Assembly: GCF_011304195.1 (NCBI RefSeq)
Contig: NZ_CP049887.1
Span: forward strand, 2,728,001 to 2,792,000
Origin: Vagococcus hydrophili
Lineage (GTDB): Bacteria > Bacillota > Bacilli > Lactobacillales > Vagococcaceae
Reading direction: 5' to 3'
Length of the DNA stretch: 64,000 nt
Shown here in pieces: positions 8,151 through 18,347 of this stretch (within the stretch, counting starts at the first letter, position 1; every line of letters starts with the position of its first letter). Below the pieces are notes generated by a model. The model was not told the DNA's origin and did not search any database. It saw only the letters and a program-made list of their open reading frames with translations. The position numbers were made by a program, and so were the translations under genes.

Positions 8151-9505
8151 TTATATCATTTTTTCTGGTTTAACCCAATTTGAAAACTCTTCTTCTGTCG
8201 CATATTCTAATTTTAATACTGCTTCTTTTAAAGATAACTTTTCTTTATGGGCAAATTTCGCTACTTCGGCACATTTTTCATACCCAATATGAGGGCTTAA
8301 AGCAGTCACTAACATCAATGAGTTATTAACTCCATCTGTCATAGCCCCTTTATCTGCCTTAACACCCACTAAGCAATGAATTCTAAATGAATACATCCCT
8401 TCTGTCAGTAGCTGTACACTCTCCAAAAAGTTATTAATAATTACAGGTTTAAAGACATTCAGTTCAAAGTTTCCTTGACTACTTGCTACTTGAATCGTTG
8501 TATCATTTCCCATAATTTGGCAAGCTATCATTGTTAAACTTTCAGCTTGAGTCGGATTAACTTTTCCTGGCATAATTGAGCTACCTGGTTCATTTTCTGG
8601 AATGGTAATCTCGCCTAATCCAGCTCTTGGTCCACTTGCTAACCATCTAATGTCATTGGCGATCTTCATTAAATCACTCGCCAAAGCTCGCAATGCCCGT
8701 GAGTAAAAGAAAGTCCTGAGTGACTTGTTAATCCGTAAAACTTGTTAGCTTCTGTTTCAAATGGATAGTTAGTGTGGTTGGCGATTTCTTGTGCCATTGC
8801 TACATCAAAACCATCAGGTGCATTTAAGCCTGTTCCAACTGCCGTGCCACCAATTGTTAAATGTTTTAATGATTCACTACTCATTTCAATAAAACTCTTC
8901 GCTTTTTCAATCATGGTTCTCCAACCACTAATTTCTTGCCCAAAGGTTAAAGGAGTGGCATCTTGTAAGTGAGTTCGACCAATTTTGATAATTTCTTTAT
9001 TTTCTGACTCTAATTCGGCTAATAACTTAATCCATTCATCTAACTCTTTAAGAAGTGGTTGCAGCTCTAAGCAAGCAGCAATATGCATCGCTGTTGGAAA
9101 CGTGTCATTCGAACTTTGGGACATATTCACATCATCATTTGGATGGATGTTGACACCTGATTCTGTACAAAGATGGGCAATCACTTCATTGGTATTCATG
9201 TTACTTTGCGTCCCACTACCTGTTTGATAGACTTTTAATGGAAACTCTTCATTCCATTTTCCTGACAAAATCTCATCACAGGCAGACTTAATCGCAACTT
9301 CTTTTTCTTCAGTTAATTTACCTAAACGGTGATTAACTACTGCAGCAGCACGTTTGATTTCAATTAAACCATAGATAACAGAAATCGGAATTTGATCCTT
9401 ACTAATTTTGAAATTATCAATACTTCTTTGTGTTTGTGCTCCCCATTTATGATTAGTTGGTACCTTAACTTCTCCAAGTGAATCTTTTTCTATTCGATAT
9501 GACAC
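8151..9505 (-). pseudogene. fumC: Fumarate hydratase class II, single-base frameshift
   Basis: FumC converts fumarate and water to malate. The first part (from 9505) and the second part (ending at 8151) are in different frames but join into one normal-length enzyme of about 451 residues. The signature [11 protein letters not shown] lies in the second part. The break falls at 8696-8698: the sequence reads [10 protein letters not shown] and then shifts, whereas one more G in the GGG tract would continue as [18 protein letters not shown]. The start is a GTG at 9505 with CAGGGGGAAA upstream, one base after the malic enzyme stop. It is either inactive or, more likely, carries a sequencing error. 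It shares ancestry with the neighbouring aspA. Confidence 0.88.
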
Positions 9506-9506
9506 G

Positions 9507-10703
9507 TTAATTTCCCCCTGTGATTTCAGCAACACCTGTTGCAATAGCCGCTTTTGCGACCGCTGCTTCCACAGCACTAACCACGCGTTTATCAAAAGGA
9601 TTAGGAATCACATACTCTGCTGATAACTCTTCCTCAGTAATTAAATTCGCAATGGCATACGCTGCTGCTTTCTTCATTTCTTCATTTATTTCACTGGCTC
9701 TAACACCTAAAGCGCCTTTAAATATTCCTGGAAAAGCAAGAACATTGTTAATTTGATTAGGAAAGTCAGAACGCCCTGTACCCATTACTTTAACACCAGC
9801 TTCAATTGCTTCGTCATACATAATTTCAGGAACTGGATTGGCCATAGCAAACACAATAGGATCTATGGCCATTGTGCGAACCATTTCAGGTGTTAAAATT
9901 CCCGGAACTGAAACACCTACGAAAATATCAGCCTCTTTAACCGCATCAACTAAACTACCTTTAATATTTCTAGGATTAGTGCTTTTAGCTAAATCAATTT
10001 TATGAGATTCCGTTAAATTTTCGCTTTCTAAATCTAAAATTCCAAATTGATCGCACGCAATAATATCAGTTGCGCCAAGTTCTTGTAATAATTTTATAAT
10101 GGCTGTCCCTGCGGCACCTGGTCCATTCAAAACAATTTTGACATCTTCCATTTTTTTATTAACAATTTTTAAGCTGTTAATAATTCCTGAAGCCACAACA
10201 ATGGCTGTTCCATGTTGATCATCATGAAAAACTGGGATATCAACTATTTCTTTTAATTTTCTTTCCACTTCAAAACAACGAGGTGCTGAGATATCTTCTA
10301 AATTAATCCCACCAAAACTATATTGCAAAGAGGCAATAATTTTAACTAACTTATCTGGATCTGTTTCATTTAGCACCAATGGATAAGAATCAATATCAGC
10401 AAATTCTTTAAACAAAATTGACTTCCCTTCCATAACAGGCATCGCTGCTCTTGGTCCAATATCGCCTAAACCTAACACTGCTGTCCCGTCAGAAATAACT
10501 GCTACCAGATTACCTCTTGACGTATATTTATAACTATCGGCTGGATTTTCAGCAATTTTTTTACAAGGTTCAGCGACACCCGGTGTATAAGCTAAAGCTA
10601 ACTCTTCATTCGTTTTTACACTTAATTTGCTTTTAATTTCTAATTTCCCGTGATTTTCTTCATGTACTTTTAAGGCCGCTTCTTTAATATCCACTTCAGT
10701 CAT
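9507..10703 (-). CDS. NAD(P)-dependent malic enzyme (malate to pyruvate)
   Basis: About 398 residues, the compact bacterial malic enzyme that oxidatively decarboxylates malate to pyruvate and CO2. Motifs are [16 protein letters not shown] at the N-terminus, [15 protein letters not shown], and the nucleotide-binding loop NGPGAAGTA. The start is the ATG at 10703, 8 bases after AAAAGG. It lies 14 bases after aspA and ends one base before the fumC start codon. Its place beside ansA, aspA and fumC makes it the last step of an asparagine-to-pyruvate route. Cofactor preference cannot be told. Confidence 0.9.
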   Translation of the reverse strand: MTEVDIKEAALKVHEENHGKLEIKSKLSVKTNEELALAYTPGVAEPCKKIAENPADSYKYTSRGNLVAVISDGTAVLGLGDIGPRAAMPVMEGKSILFKEFADIDSYPLVLNETDPDKLVKIIASLQYSFGGINLEDISAPRCFEVERKLKEIVDIPVFHDDQHGTAIVVASGIINSLKIVNKKMEDVKIVLNGPGAAGTAIIKLLQELGATDIIACDQFGILDLESENLTESHKIDLAKSTNPRNIKGSLVDAVKEADIFVGVSVPGILTPEMVRTMAIDPIVFAMANPVPEIMYDEAIEAGVKVMGTGRSDFPNQINNVLAFPGIFKGALGVRASEINEEMKKAAAYAIANLITEEELSAEYVIPNPFDKRVVSAVEAAVAKAAIATGVAEITGGN

Positions 10704-10717
10704 CAATCCTTTTTAAT

Positions 10718-12085
10718 CTATTTTACTAATGAAGCTACTTTTTCATGAGTTTCTATTTTTATCCCTTGGGCTTCTGCAATTTCACGAATCGTTTGTCCTG
10801 TCGTTAAACTCTCTTTCGCAATATCAGCTGCTCGAGTGTATCCGATTGTTTCTGAAAGAACGGTAGCTAAGTACGTGCTTCGTTCTAAATTATCAGAACA
10901 TCTTTCTTTATTGGCTTCAATTCCTGATACGCAATGATCCACAAAGGTTGAAATACCATTGGTTAAAACTTGGAAAGACTCTAATAATTTATAGAAAACA
11001 ACAGGTTCAAAGGCGTTTAATTCAAGTTGTCCTGCTTCTGCTGCTGAGCCAATAATCGCATTATTTCCCATTACCACAAAAGAACATTGCGTCACAACTT
11101 CTGGAATCACAGGATTAATTTTCCCTGGCATAATAGAAGAACCGTTTTGTCTGGCAGGAATCGTTATTTCTCCAATCCCTGAATTTGGACCTGAAGAAAG
11201 TAACCGAATATCGTTAGCGATTTTTGATAAACTAATGGCGATTGATTTTAAAACATCTGAAAGAATCACATATTGTTCGATATTTTGAGTGCCATCCACT
11301 AAATCATCTGAAGTTTGTAAATTTTGATTCGTTATTGTATTTAAATAGGGAATCACTGTCTGTGCTAACTCAGGATGAGCTGTAATTCCTGTTCCGATAG
11401 CAGTGCCACCCAAGTTAATAGTTTCCATTTCTTCCTTCACATGCTCTAAACGCTTAATATTTCTTTTTGTTACTGTATAATACGCATGGAATTCTTGTCC
11501 TAACGTAATTGGGACTGCATCGCTTAATTGAGTCCGACCCAATTTTAATACATCTTGAAACTCCAATGATTTTTCTTCAAACACATCTCTTAACCGCTCT
11601 AGTTGGTACATTAAATCTGGTATTTTTTTCAACATGGTTAATTTACCAGCTGTTGGGTAAACATCATTCGTTGACTGTCCTTTATTCACATCATCATTGG
11701 GATGAACGATTGAGAAATCACCTTTTTTACCACCTAAAAGCTCAATCGCACGGTTAGTTATGACCTCATTAACATTCATATTGCTACTTGTTCCAGCACC
11801 ACCTTGTATCGGATCAACAATAAATTGATCATGAAGTTTACCAGAGATAATTTCGTCACTTGCTTGAATAATTGCTTTAACTTTTAAATCTGGTAATAGA
11901 CCTAGTTTATGATTGGCTAAAGCAGTGGCTTTTTTGACTTGAGCTAAACTAATAATAAAGTCCTTATCAAGTCGTTGACTTGTAATTGGGAAGTTTATTT
12001 TCGCCCGTAAAGAATGAACCCCGTAGTAACTATCCGCAGGTACTTCTAATTCTCCAACACTATCTCTTTCTGTCCGATACATCAT
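10718..12085 (-). CDS. aspA: Aspartate ammonia-lyase (aspartase)
   Basis: A 455-residue member of the aspartase/fumarase superfamily, converting L-aspartate to fumarate and ammonia. The mobile-loop signature [11 protein letters not shown] is present, as are GGAGTSSNMNVNEV and HPNDDVNKGQSTND, which are typical of AspA. Length is normal. AAAGGGGATAATTAAC precedes the ATG. It follows ansA in the operon, which fits asparagine being hydrolysed to aspartate and then deaminated. Confidence 0.9.
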   Translation of the reverse strand: MMYRTERDSVGELEVPADSYYGVHSLRAKINFPITSQRLDKDFIISLAQVKKATALANHKLGLLPDLKVKAIIQASDEIISGKLHDQFIVDPIQGGAGTSSNMNVNEVITNRAIELLGGKKGDFSIVHPNDDVNKGQSTNDVYPTAGKLTMLKKIPDLMYQLERLRDVFEEKSLEFQDVLKLGRTQLSDAVPITLGQEFHAYYTVTKRNIKRLEHVKEEMETINLGGTAIGTGITAHPELAQTVIPYLNTITNQNLQTSDDLVDGTQNIEQYVILSDVLKSIAISLSKIANDIRLLSSGPNSGIGEITIPARQNGSSIMPGKINPVIPEVVTQCSFVVMGNNAIIGSAAEAGQLELNAFEPVVFYKLLESFQVLTNGISTFVDHCVSGIEANKERCSDNLERSTYLATVLSETIGYTRAADIAKESLTTGQTIREIAEAQGIKIETHEKVASLVK

Positions 12086-12112
12086 GTTAATTATCCCCTT
12101 TATATTTTTAGT

Positions 12113-13078
12113 TTATTCTGTCATAAACTGACGTAATTCATGATGTGATAAACGCGCGTTAAGACCGACTAGCATGCGCAATCTAGCTTTTGGTCCGGTT
12201 AATCCTTTAACAAACATGACACCTAGTTTTCTAAGCGGAATACCTCCACCTTCGTAATCATAAATATCTTGAGCAATTCCATTAGAACATCTTGAAACTA
12301 AAGCTACTGGAATCCCGTCATTTATCATCTCTTCTAAATTTTTCACCACATTAGGTGGCAAATTACCTGCACCCAACGCTTCAACAACGACACCATCGAC
12401 CTTAGCATCCTTTAAAATTTCAAACAACATGGCATCCATTCCAGCATAAGCTTTTAAAAGAATGACTTTTCCTTCTACCGATGAAATCGATAAGGCATGA
12501 TGTTCTACAACTTCTTTTAGGAAGATAACTTGGCGTTTTGAAATAATCCCAATCGGACCAAATGTTGGTGTTCTAAAGGTGTCAACACTTGTTGTATGTG
12601 TCTTTGTAACAAAACGACCTGCATGGATTTCATCATTCATCACAACTAACACGCCTTGATCTTTTGATTTATCATCTGAGGCAGTGATTATTGCTTGAAC
12701 GTAGTTATAAAGTCCATCTGCGCCTAATTCATTACTTGAACGCATGGCTCCTGTTAAAACAACAGCTATTTCTTTTTTAAATGAAATATCAAGAAAATAA
12801 GCTGTTTCTTCTAAGGTATCTGTGCCATGAGTAATCACAACTCCATCAAAATTTTGGCCTTGAGCAATCTCAATTCGATTTTTTAAAATCAACATCTCAT
12901 TAGGTGTAATATGTGGTGATGGTAAATTAAATATTTCTTCCACTTCTACTTGAATGTTATCAGGTAACAAATCCATCGTTTCCTTCAAAGGGTGTTGGCT
13001 AGATAAACCAACAGCTCCGTCTTTTTCTTGGGTCATGGAAATGGTTCCACCGGTATGTAATACTAAAACTTTTTTCAT
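12113..13078 (-). CDS. ansA: L-asparaginase
   Basis: A 321-residue asparaginase that hydrolyses L-asparagine to aspartate and ammonia. Both catalytic Thr motifs are visible: HTGGTISMT at residues 8-16 and HGTDTLEETAYF around residue 90. There is no signal peptide, so it is a cytoplasmic enzyme. It is the first gene of the ansA-aspA-malic enzyme-fumC operon. AAAGAGGTG gives a strong ribosome binding site, and a cre-like site lies just before it, suggesting repression by glucose. Confidence 0.92.
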   Translation of the reverse strand: MKKVLVLHTGGTISMTQEKDGAVGLSSQHPLKETMDLLPDNIQVEVEEIFNLPSPHITPNEMLILKNRIEIAQGQNFDGVVITHGTDTLEETAYFLDISFKKEIAVVLTGAMRSSNELGADGLYNYVQAIITASDDKSKDQGVLVVMNDEIHAGRFVTKTHTTSVDTFRTPTFGPIGIISKRQVIFLKEVVEHHALSISSVEGKVILLKAYAGMDAMLFEILKDAKVDGVVVEALGAGNLPPNVVKNLEEMINDGIPVALVSRCSNGIAQDIYDYEGGGIPLRKLGVMFVKGLTGPKARLRMLVGLNARLSHHELRQFMTE

Positions 13079-13091
13079 TAATTGCGCACCT

Positions 13092-13105
13092 CTTTAACGT
13101 TTTCA
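13092..13105. promoter_or_regulatory. cre-like site upstream of ansA
   Basis: Minus-strand TGAAAACGTTAAAG matches 12 of 14 positions of the CcpA cre consensus and lies 14-27 bases before the ansA start. Carbon catabolite repression of asparagine use would be expected. Confidence 0.5.
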
Positions 13106-13197
13106 CACTTCAATCATAGAATTATTCTTGTGAATTGTCGTGCCTTTTTTTGTTATTTATATGGTTTATATTTTCCTATTTGTAACTAATTTTTTGT

Positions 13198-13217
13198 AAA
13201 GGTCAAAATTAGACCTT
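13198..13217. terminator. Weak hairpin after the AraC/GH39 gene
   Basis: AAGGTC/GACCTT with a 7-base loop, located 16 bases past the corrected stop codon of the AraC/GH39-like gene. The T-run is better on the plus strand, so its role for the minus-strand gene is uncertain. Confidence 0.35.
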
Positions 13218-13232
13218 CTTTTTTTAACCTTT

Positions 13233-15544
13233 TTAATCTTCTGTGATTCGGTTAATAATCACTAAGTAACATGCATTGATTTCTAATGAGGTTCTTTCTT
13301 CAATAACCCCATCATTCACTTCTATTTTTCTCATTTGAAAATCTGGTACTACAGATTGAAGTAGAAACTCTTGAATGTCTGTATCCATTTCAATCGTGCC
13401 ACCAGCTTTTAACCATTGATTGTAAATCCCCCATGATTACTATCTAATAAAAATCGTTTCACTAAGTAGTTACCTTTCTTTAACTGATTAAACTTAAATA
13501 TAGCTTCTTTTTTTGAAGTCTTCCACAAATTTTCATAAGCCGTATTAGCTGGATCAATGTAATAATAATTATAGAAAAGTAAATAGTAGGAATTAAATCG
13601 TTTGGTTAATATGTAGCGGTCCGTTTCACTAATTATTTGGTCTCCCACTCGCTCAAACAGAGTTAAAACAAAAAACAGAGGACGCCTTAATGGACCGTGT
13701 AAAAAGATAGATAAATTAGAATCTTGATTTCCGATATCTTGGCACAATTCACTTTCTAAATTAAGCCAAAAGCCAACGCCTTTCACTCTTGAAGATAACT
13801 GAACCAAAGACTTTAAAACAATTCCTGATCTAAAGAAAGTCCCACTCAAAACATGACTATCACTAGCAATAATATTCCATTCCGTCACTAAAATATCTGG
13901 CTGTCTTGAGATGCCTTGATAATTTGAAAGCCACAACAATAACTCATCTAATTTTTCAATAAACTCTAAATGATCTGATTCTTCCCGTTGACTTTTTAGG
14001 GCATAATCTCGGTAAGTAAAGGAAATAAAATGTGGCATTCTTTCCGTTTCAGCCATCCATTTATAGGCTTCTTTAAAGCACGTTTCTTCTTGATACGGAT
14101 TGGTCACGCCTAAAAAACCTGTTGTAAAATTATTGTATAAAAAATCAAAAGCATAACGATAAAGTTCTTGGTAGCTAGCTAAAGAAATATCTCTTTCACT
14201 ACTCAATTCCAAAAACCAGCCTGACTTAAAACTTGCTTCGAAATGAACATAACCTTGAATAACTTCTCTTAAATAAGCTAACTCTTTTTTCCAACTTTCC
14301 AGAGTAGTCTCTTTTTTTATCTCAAGAACAATCATTGGTTTAAGTCTCATTTCATTGATGAAACTAAACAAACGGTGGTTGTTAACATGTTTATCCATAA
14401 TGACATAGTGCCTTTTATCAGACTCACTACACAAACCCGAAAAGCGAATATAGTCAAAAGGGATCTTTTCTTGTAATAACCTAATCTGATAACGAACGTC
14501 TTCTGAAATCCCGTTTTCAGCTAAACCAATATTAATAATTCGTTCTGGTTTCTTTAAAATTCCATAACTTTCTTTTTTTACATCTAATTGATATTGGCTA
14601 GGTAAATCTAAACTTTCTTTTTTCAAATTTTGATTTAACATGAATTGGGCGATAATCTGCAGCATTTCTTCTTTTGAAAAAATACTGTAATCCTCTGTCA
14701 TCTCTCGATCAATTTTCAAGTCTTCTAATTTTGCTACTTCTTGCTTCCGGTAATTATGGGGTGTGATGCCATACTTTTCTTTAAACAATTTTGTAAATCG
14801 TTTACCCGTTGCAAAGCCATTATTTAAAGCAATGGTTAACACAGGAAGTCTAGAATTTCTAAGTTCTTCTACCCCATGTTTCAACCGAATATTATCCACA
14901 TAATCCGAAAAATTAATACCTGTTTCTTCTTTAAAAAGTCTAGAAAGATAAGCTTCTGATAAGTACTCTTTTTGGGCGATATCTTTAAGTGAAATTCTTT
15001 GTTTATAGTACTCTTCCACGTACTCAATAATGGACATGATTTTCGGATGGTCACTCACTAATAATTGATTTTTTTTAACTGATTCTTCTATTAAAACAAT
15101 CTTGTTTAAACCATCTAAAAACGAAAGTAAGTAAGTCATACTTTGAAACGGTCGATCTTTTGATTGGATATCAGAATACTCTAGGATTAAGCGAAACATC
15201 TTCTCAGATAATTTTTGTTTATCTTCTTCACTAAAATTTGCCAGTCTTTCATCACTAAAAAAAGGTCGCCAATCTTGACCAATCATTTTTTCGATTTCTG
15301 AAAAATAAAATGTTAAATGCAGTAATGAATTATGTTGCGTTGTTTGTTTTAAAACAAGTAACTCAGAACTGTTATTAATAACAAAGTTTCCTTCTTTTAA
15401 TAAAAAGCTTGTTTGTTTATTTTTTTGACATAAAAAATCACCTTCTATGGCATAAAATAAACTAAATGAATGGCGATTGTTTTCATTCACCAATATCGAA
15501 TTAACTTTAACTAATTGTGTGGCTAAACCTTGATGATATCCCAT
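13233..15544 (-). pseudogene. AraC-family regulator with GH39-like C-terminal domain, apparent frameshift near the 3' end
   Basis: Residues 1-150 look like a cupin-type sensor. Residues 160-270 form an AraC helix-turn-helix pair (LKDIAQKEYLSEAYLSRLFK, then FATGKRFTKLFKEKYGITP). The remainder, about 400 residues, resembles the TIM-barrel of GH39 beta-xylosidases as found in some Lactobacillales sugar regulators. The main frame stops at 13409 after LDSNHGGFTING. The next frame continues as YNQWLKAGGTIEMDTDIQEF and runs to a stop at 13233, which suits the family C-terminus. One extra G in the GGGGG tract (13428-13432), or one T in the adjacent TTT, restores a 770-residue protein. The target operon is not adjacent. 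Confidence 0.75.
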
Positions 15545-15630
15545 TCAAACCCCTCTTTATTTTTATATTTTCTATCCATAGTATAACGTTTTCTAATAAT
15601 TACGCAAAACACTTTTTTAAGTCAATTGAG

Positions 15631-15660
15631 TTGACCGCTTACATTTTTTTGTGATACACT
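15631..15660 (+). promoter_or_regulatory. Promoter of the thiamine-precursor operon
   Basis: TTGACC (15631-15636), an 18-base spacer and TACACT (15655-15660) preceded by TGA, an extended -10. The TPP aptamer begins about 15 bases downstream. Confidence 0.65.
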
Positions 15661-15674
15661 TCAACTACATTAGA

Positions 15675-15762
15675 ATAAGCAGGGGAGGTCGTGTGACGGC
15701 CTGAGAGTAAGCTAAAGCTTAGACCCTTTGAACCTGTCGGTTAGAACCGTCGTAGGGAGTAA
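15675..15762 (+). ncRNA. TPP riboswitch (THI element)
   Basis: All conserved blocks are present: AGGGG near the start, CTGAGA (15701-15706), ACCC, TTGAACCTG (15728-15736), TTAGAACCG and GTAGGGAG. This is the thiamine pyrophosphate aptamer. It is followed by a terminator and the thiXYZ genes, so TPP should cause premature termination of the operon. Confidence 0.95.
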
Positions 15763-15787
15763 TTAAGAGTACAAATCTGTATTTTTC

Positions 15788-15820
15788 GACAAGGTGAATT
15801 CATTTTCCTTGTCTTTTTTT
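15788..15820 (+). terminator. Riboswitch expression-platform terminator
   Basis: The stem GACAAGG/CCTTGTC is followed by seven T, between the TPP aptamer and the first gene. Confidence 0.85.
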
Positions 15821-15839
15821 ATGCAAAAATTGAAACGAG

Positions 15840-16601
15840 GTGAAAAAAATAAATAAAAAAATACTCTACCCCATTATTAGCTTTTCAGTCATTATTTTAC
15901 TTTGGGAAGGCTTAGGTCGAGCGTTTCATGTTCCACTATACGTTCTCCCCTTGCCCTCTCAAATTATTCAATCTTTACTAAGTGAAAAAGCAATTCTAAT
16001 GAAGCATGCTTTGGTTACTACAAAAGAAGCTATCATTGGTTTAGTCTTAGCTGCTTTTTTAGCATTTTTCATTGCTATTTTGATGGACCGTTTTAAACAG
16101 TTACGTTTAATGTTCTATCCACACTTAGTTATTTCCCAAACCATTCCTGTCCTTGTGTTAGGACCAATTTTTTCAATTTGGTTTGGTTTTGGTTTAACGC
16201 CAAAGGTTCTCATTGTTATCCTAATGTGTTTTTTCCCAATTGTTGTGGCTTTTTCAGATGCTTTAAAAAATAGTAATCAAGAAAAAATTAATCTTTTAAA
16301 AACGTATGGTGCTAGTAACAAACAAATTTACAAAATGGTTAAAATACCTGAAGCGATGCCTGCATTTTTTTCTGGATTAAAAATTTCAGCGACTTACTGT
16401 GTTGGTGGTGCTATTGTTGGTGAATGGCTTAGTGCTTCTGCCGGTTTAGGTTACTACATGATTCGTGCAAAAAACGGCTATTTACTTGATAAAGTCTTTG
16501 CCACAGTTTTGGTCATAATGCTTTTAAGCTTAGTTCTTAATTTTTTAGTGTCTCAAATCGAAAAAATATTAATAAAAAAAAGGATGATTTCACGTGTTTA
16601 A
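15840..16601 (+). CDS. thiX: ABC transporter permease for thiamine precursor (ThiX-like)
   Basis: A 253-residue inner-membrane permease with about six hydrophobic helices. The ATPase-coupling loop is EAMPAFFSGLKISATYCVGG followed by AIVGEWL. Together with thiY and thiZ it should import a hydroxymethylpyrimidine-type thiamine precursor. The start is odd: the only fitting codon is GTG at 15840, giving MKKINKKILYP like family members. However, it abuts the GAGG that would be its ribosome binding site, leaving no spacer. The true start may be different, or a base may be wrong here. The gene overlaps thiY by 8 bases. Confidence 0.85.
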   Translation: MKKINKKILYPIISFSVIILLWEGLGRAFHVPLYVLPLPSQIIQSLLSEKAILMKHALVTTKEAIIGLVLAAFLAFFIAILMDRFKQLRLMFYPHLVISQTIPVLVLGPIFSIWFGFGLTPKVLIVILMCFFPIVVAFSDALKNSNQEKINLLKTYGASNKQIYKMVKIPEAMPAFFSGLKISATYCVGGAIVGEWLSASAGLGYYMIRAKNGYLLDKVFATVLVIMLLSLVLNFLVSQIEKILIKKRMISRV

Positions 16602-17604
16602 ATTTAAAAAAAGTTTAATTATAGGGATGTCTCTTCTAGGTTTATTTTTAATAGCTGGTTGTAGTTCAGGAAATAAGAAAGCAAGTAAAGATGAATTAAA
16701 GAAAGTAACATTGATCTTAGATTATCTACCTAATACAAACCATACTGGCATTTATGTAGCCAAAGAAAAAGGCTACTTTAAAGAAAAAGGGATTGATTTA
16801 GAGATTATTGAACCGGGTGAAAATAATACCAGTTTAGCTCTATTAGGTGCTGGAAAAGCTGATTTTGCCTTAAGTTACCAAGAAGATTTAACGTATGCTC
16901 AAACTTCAGATGCTCCCATCCCAGTTACAGCCATTGCCACAGTCTTGGAACATAACACTTCTGGCTTTGTTAGTTTAAAAAAAGACAACATTCAGTCTCC
17001 TAAAGATTTTGAAGGCAAAGTCTATGCTGGTTGGCAATCACCTAGTGAAGAAGCCATGCTTAAAGCTGTTATGACCAATGCTAATGCTGATTTTTCTAAA
17101 TTATCGATTGTGGGAAATTCCGCAAATGGTGCCAGTGATTTAGGTAAAAATGTTAATCTAAAATGGTTCTTCGAAGGTTGGGATTTAACCAAAGCTAAGA
17201 TGGATGGCTTTGATTTAAACTATCTACCACTGAAAGATTTAGATAAACGATTAGATTACTATACTCCGATTATCGTCACTCGTGATGAAACCATTGAAAA
17301 AGATTCACAACTTGTTAAAGATTTCTTATCCGCTTCTAAAAAAGGTTATCAAGATGCTATCAAAGAGCCTAAAGAAAGTGCCAAAATTCTTCACGAAGCA
17401 ACGCCTGAGCAAGACTTAGAATTTTTAGAGAAATCGCAAGAATTCTTGTCTAAAAATTATACTTCTGACCCTAACAATTGGGGTGTCATGAAAGAAGAAG
17501 TTTGGACAAACTACACTGATTTTATGTTTGAAAACAAATTAATTAATCAAAAAATTGACTCAAACAAATTATTTACTAACGACTTTTTAACGAAGGATAA
17601 ATAA
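16594..17604 (+). CDS. thiY: Thiamine precursor-binding lipoprotein (ThiY, NMT1/THI5-like)
   Basis: A 336-residue substrate-binding lipoprotein with a signal peptide and the lipobox LIAGCSS. The mature part begins KVTLILDYLPNTNHTGIYVA and continues KEKGYFKEKGIDLEI, the typical NMT1/THI5-like opening of proteins that bind hydroxymethylpyrimidine or a formylamino derivative. The GTG start at 16594 overlaps the permease gene. Its position in a TPP-riboswitch operon supports the ligand assignment, though the exact pyrimidine cannot be told. Confidence 0.9.
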   Translation: MFKFKKSLIIGMSLLGLFLIAGCSSGNKKASKDELKKVTLILDYLPNTNHTGIYVAKEKGYFKEKGIDLEIIEPGENNTSLALLGAGKADFALSYQEDLTYAQTSDAPIPVTAIATVLEHNTSGFVSLKKDNIQSPKDFEGKVYAGWQSPSEEAMLKAVMTNANADFSKLSIVGNSANGASDLGKNVNLKWFFEGWDLTKAKMDGFDLNYLPLKDLDKRLDYYTPIIVTRDETIEKDSQLVKDFLSASKKGYQDAIKEPKESAKILHEATPEQDLEFLEKSQEFLSKNYTSDPNNWGVMKEEVWTNYTDFMFENKLINQKIDSNKLFTNDFLTKDK

Positions 17605-17606
17605 TT

Positions 17607-18344
17607 ATGAACCAAATTATTTGTGAGAATTTAGGCTTAATTTATAAAAATCAATGGGTGTTCAAAGAGTTAAATTTTACGATTAACAAGAATGAATTTA
17701 TTTCAATTGTTGGTCCTAGCGGTTGCGGTAAATCTAGTCTGCTTAATATTTTAGCTGGCACACTTGTTAGCTCATCGGGAAAAGTGATGGTCGATACTGA
17801 AGAAATCACTGGTTTAAATGCTCACTTTGCTTATATGCCACAAGACGATTTACTTTTCAACTCTAAAACTGTGGTTCAAAATATCTCTTTGTATCAAAAA
17901 ATTCATAAACTAGAGATTAATCACGATCAAAATGAACAGCTTTTAAAAGAGTTTGGTCTATATGACGTTAAAGATAGTTACCCCGATGAGCTATCTGGTG
18001 GTATGAAACAACGCGTGGCTTTTCTTCGAACTGTTTTGGTTGACCGAGATATTTTATTACTCGATGAGCCTTTTGGTGCTTTAGACATTTTCACCCGCCA
18101 AACTTTACAAGATTGGTTAAAAAAAATTGCTAAACAGCTAAATAAAACCATTATTTTAGTAACTCATGATATTGATGAAGCCTTATATCTTTCTGACCGT
18201 ATTTTTGTTATGGGAAATACACCAAGTTCTATCCTCTCAGAAGTGGATTTAACTGATCAAAATCAGACAAGAGAATGGCTCATCCAACAAGGTGAGTTGA
18301 AAGAGTCAATCTATAAAAAAATCAAACACACAAGTGAGGCATAA
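17607..18344 (+). CDS. thiZ: ABC transporter ATPase for thiamine precursor (ThiZ-like)
   Basis: A 245-residue ATPase with Walker A GPSGCGKSS, signature LSGGMKQRVAF, Walker B ILLLDEPFGALD and switch His in VTHDIDEA. It resembles the nitrate/sulfonate/taurine-type ATPases that power NMT1-like importers. It starts 2 bases after the thiY stop and energises the ThiX permease. Confidence 0.9.
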   Translation: MNQIICENLGLIYKNQWVFKELNFTINKNEFISIVGPSGCGKSSLLNILAGTLVSSSGKVMVDTEEITGLNAHFAYMPQDDLLFNSKTVVQNISLYQKIHKLEINHDQNEQLLKEFGLYDVKDSYPDELSGGMKQRVAFLRTVLVDRDILLLDEPFGALDIFTRQTLQDWLKKIAKQLNKTIILVTHDIDEALYLSDRIFVMGNTPSSILSEVDLTDQNQTREWLIQQGELKESIYKKIKHTSEA

Positions 18345-18347
18345 ATT

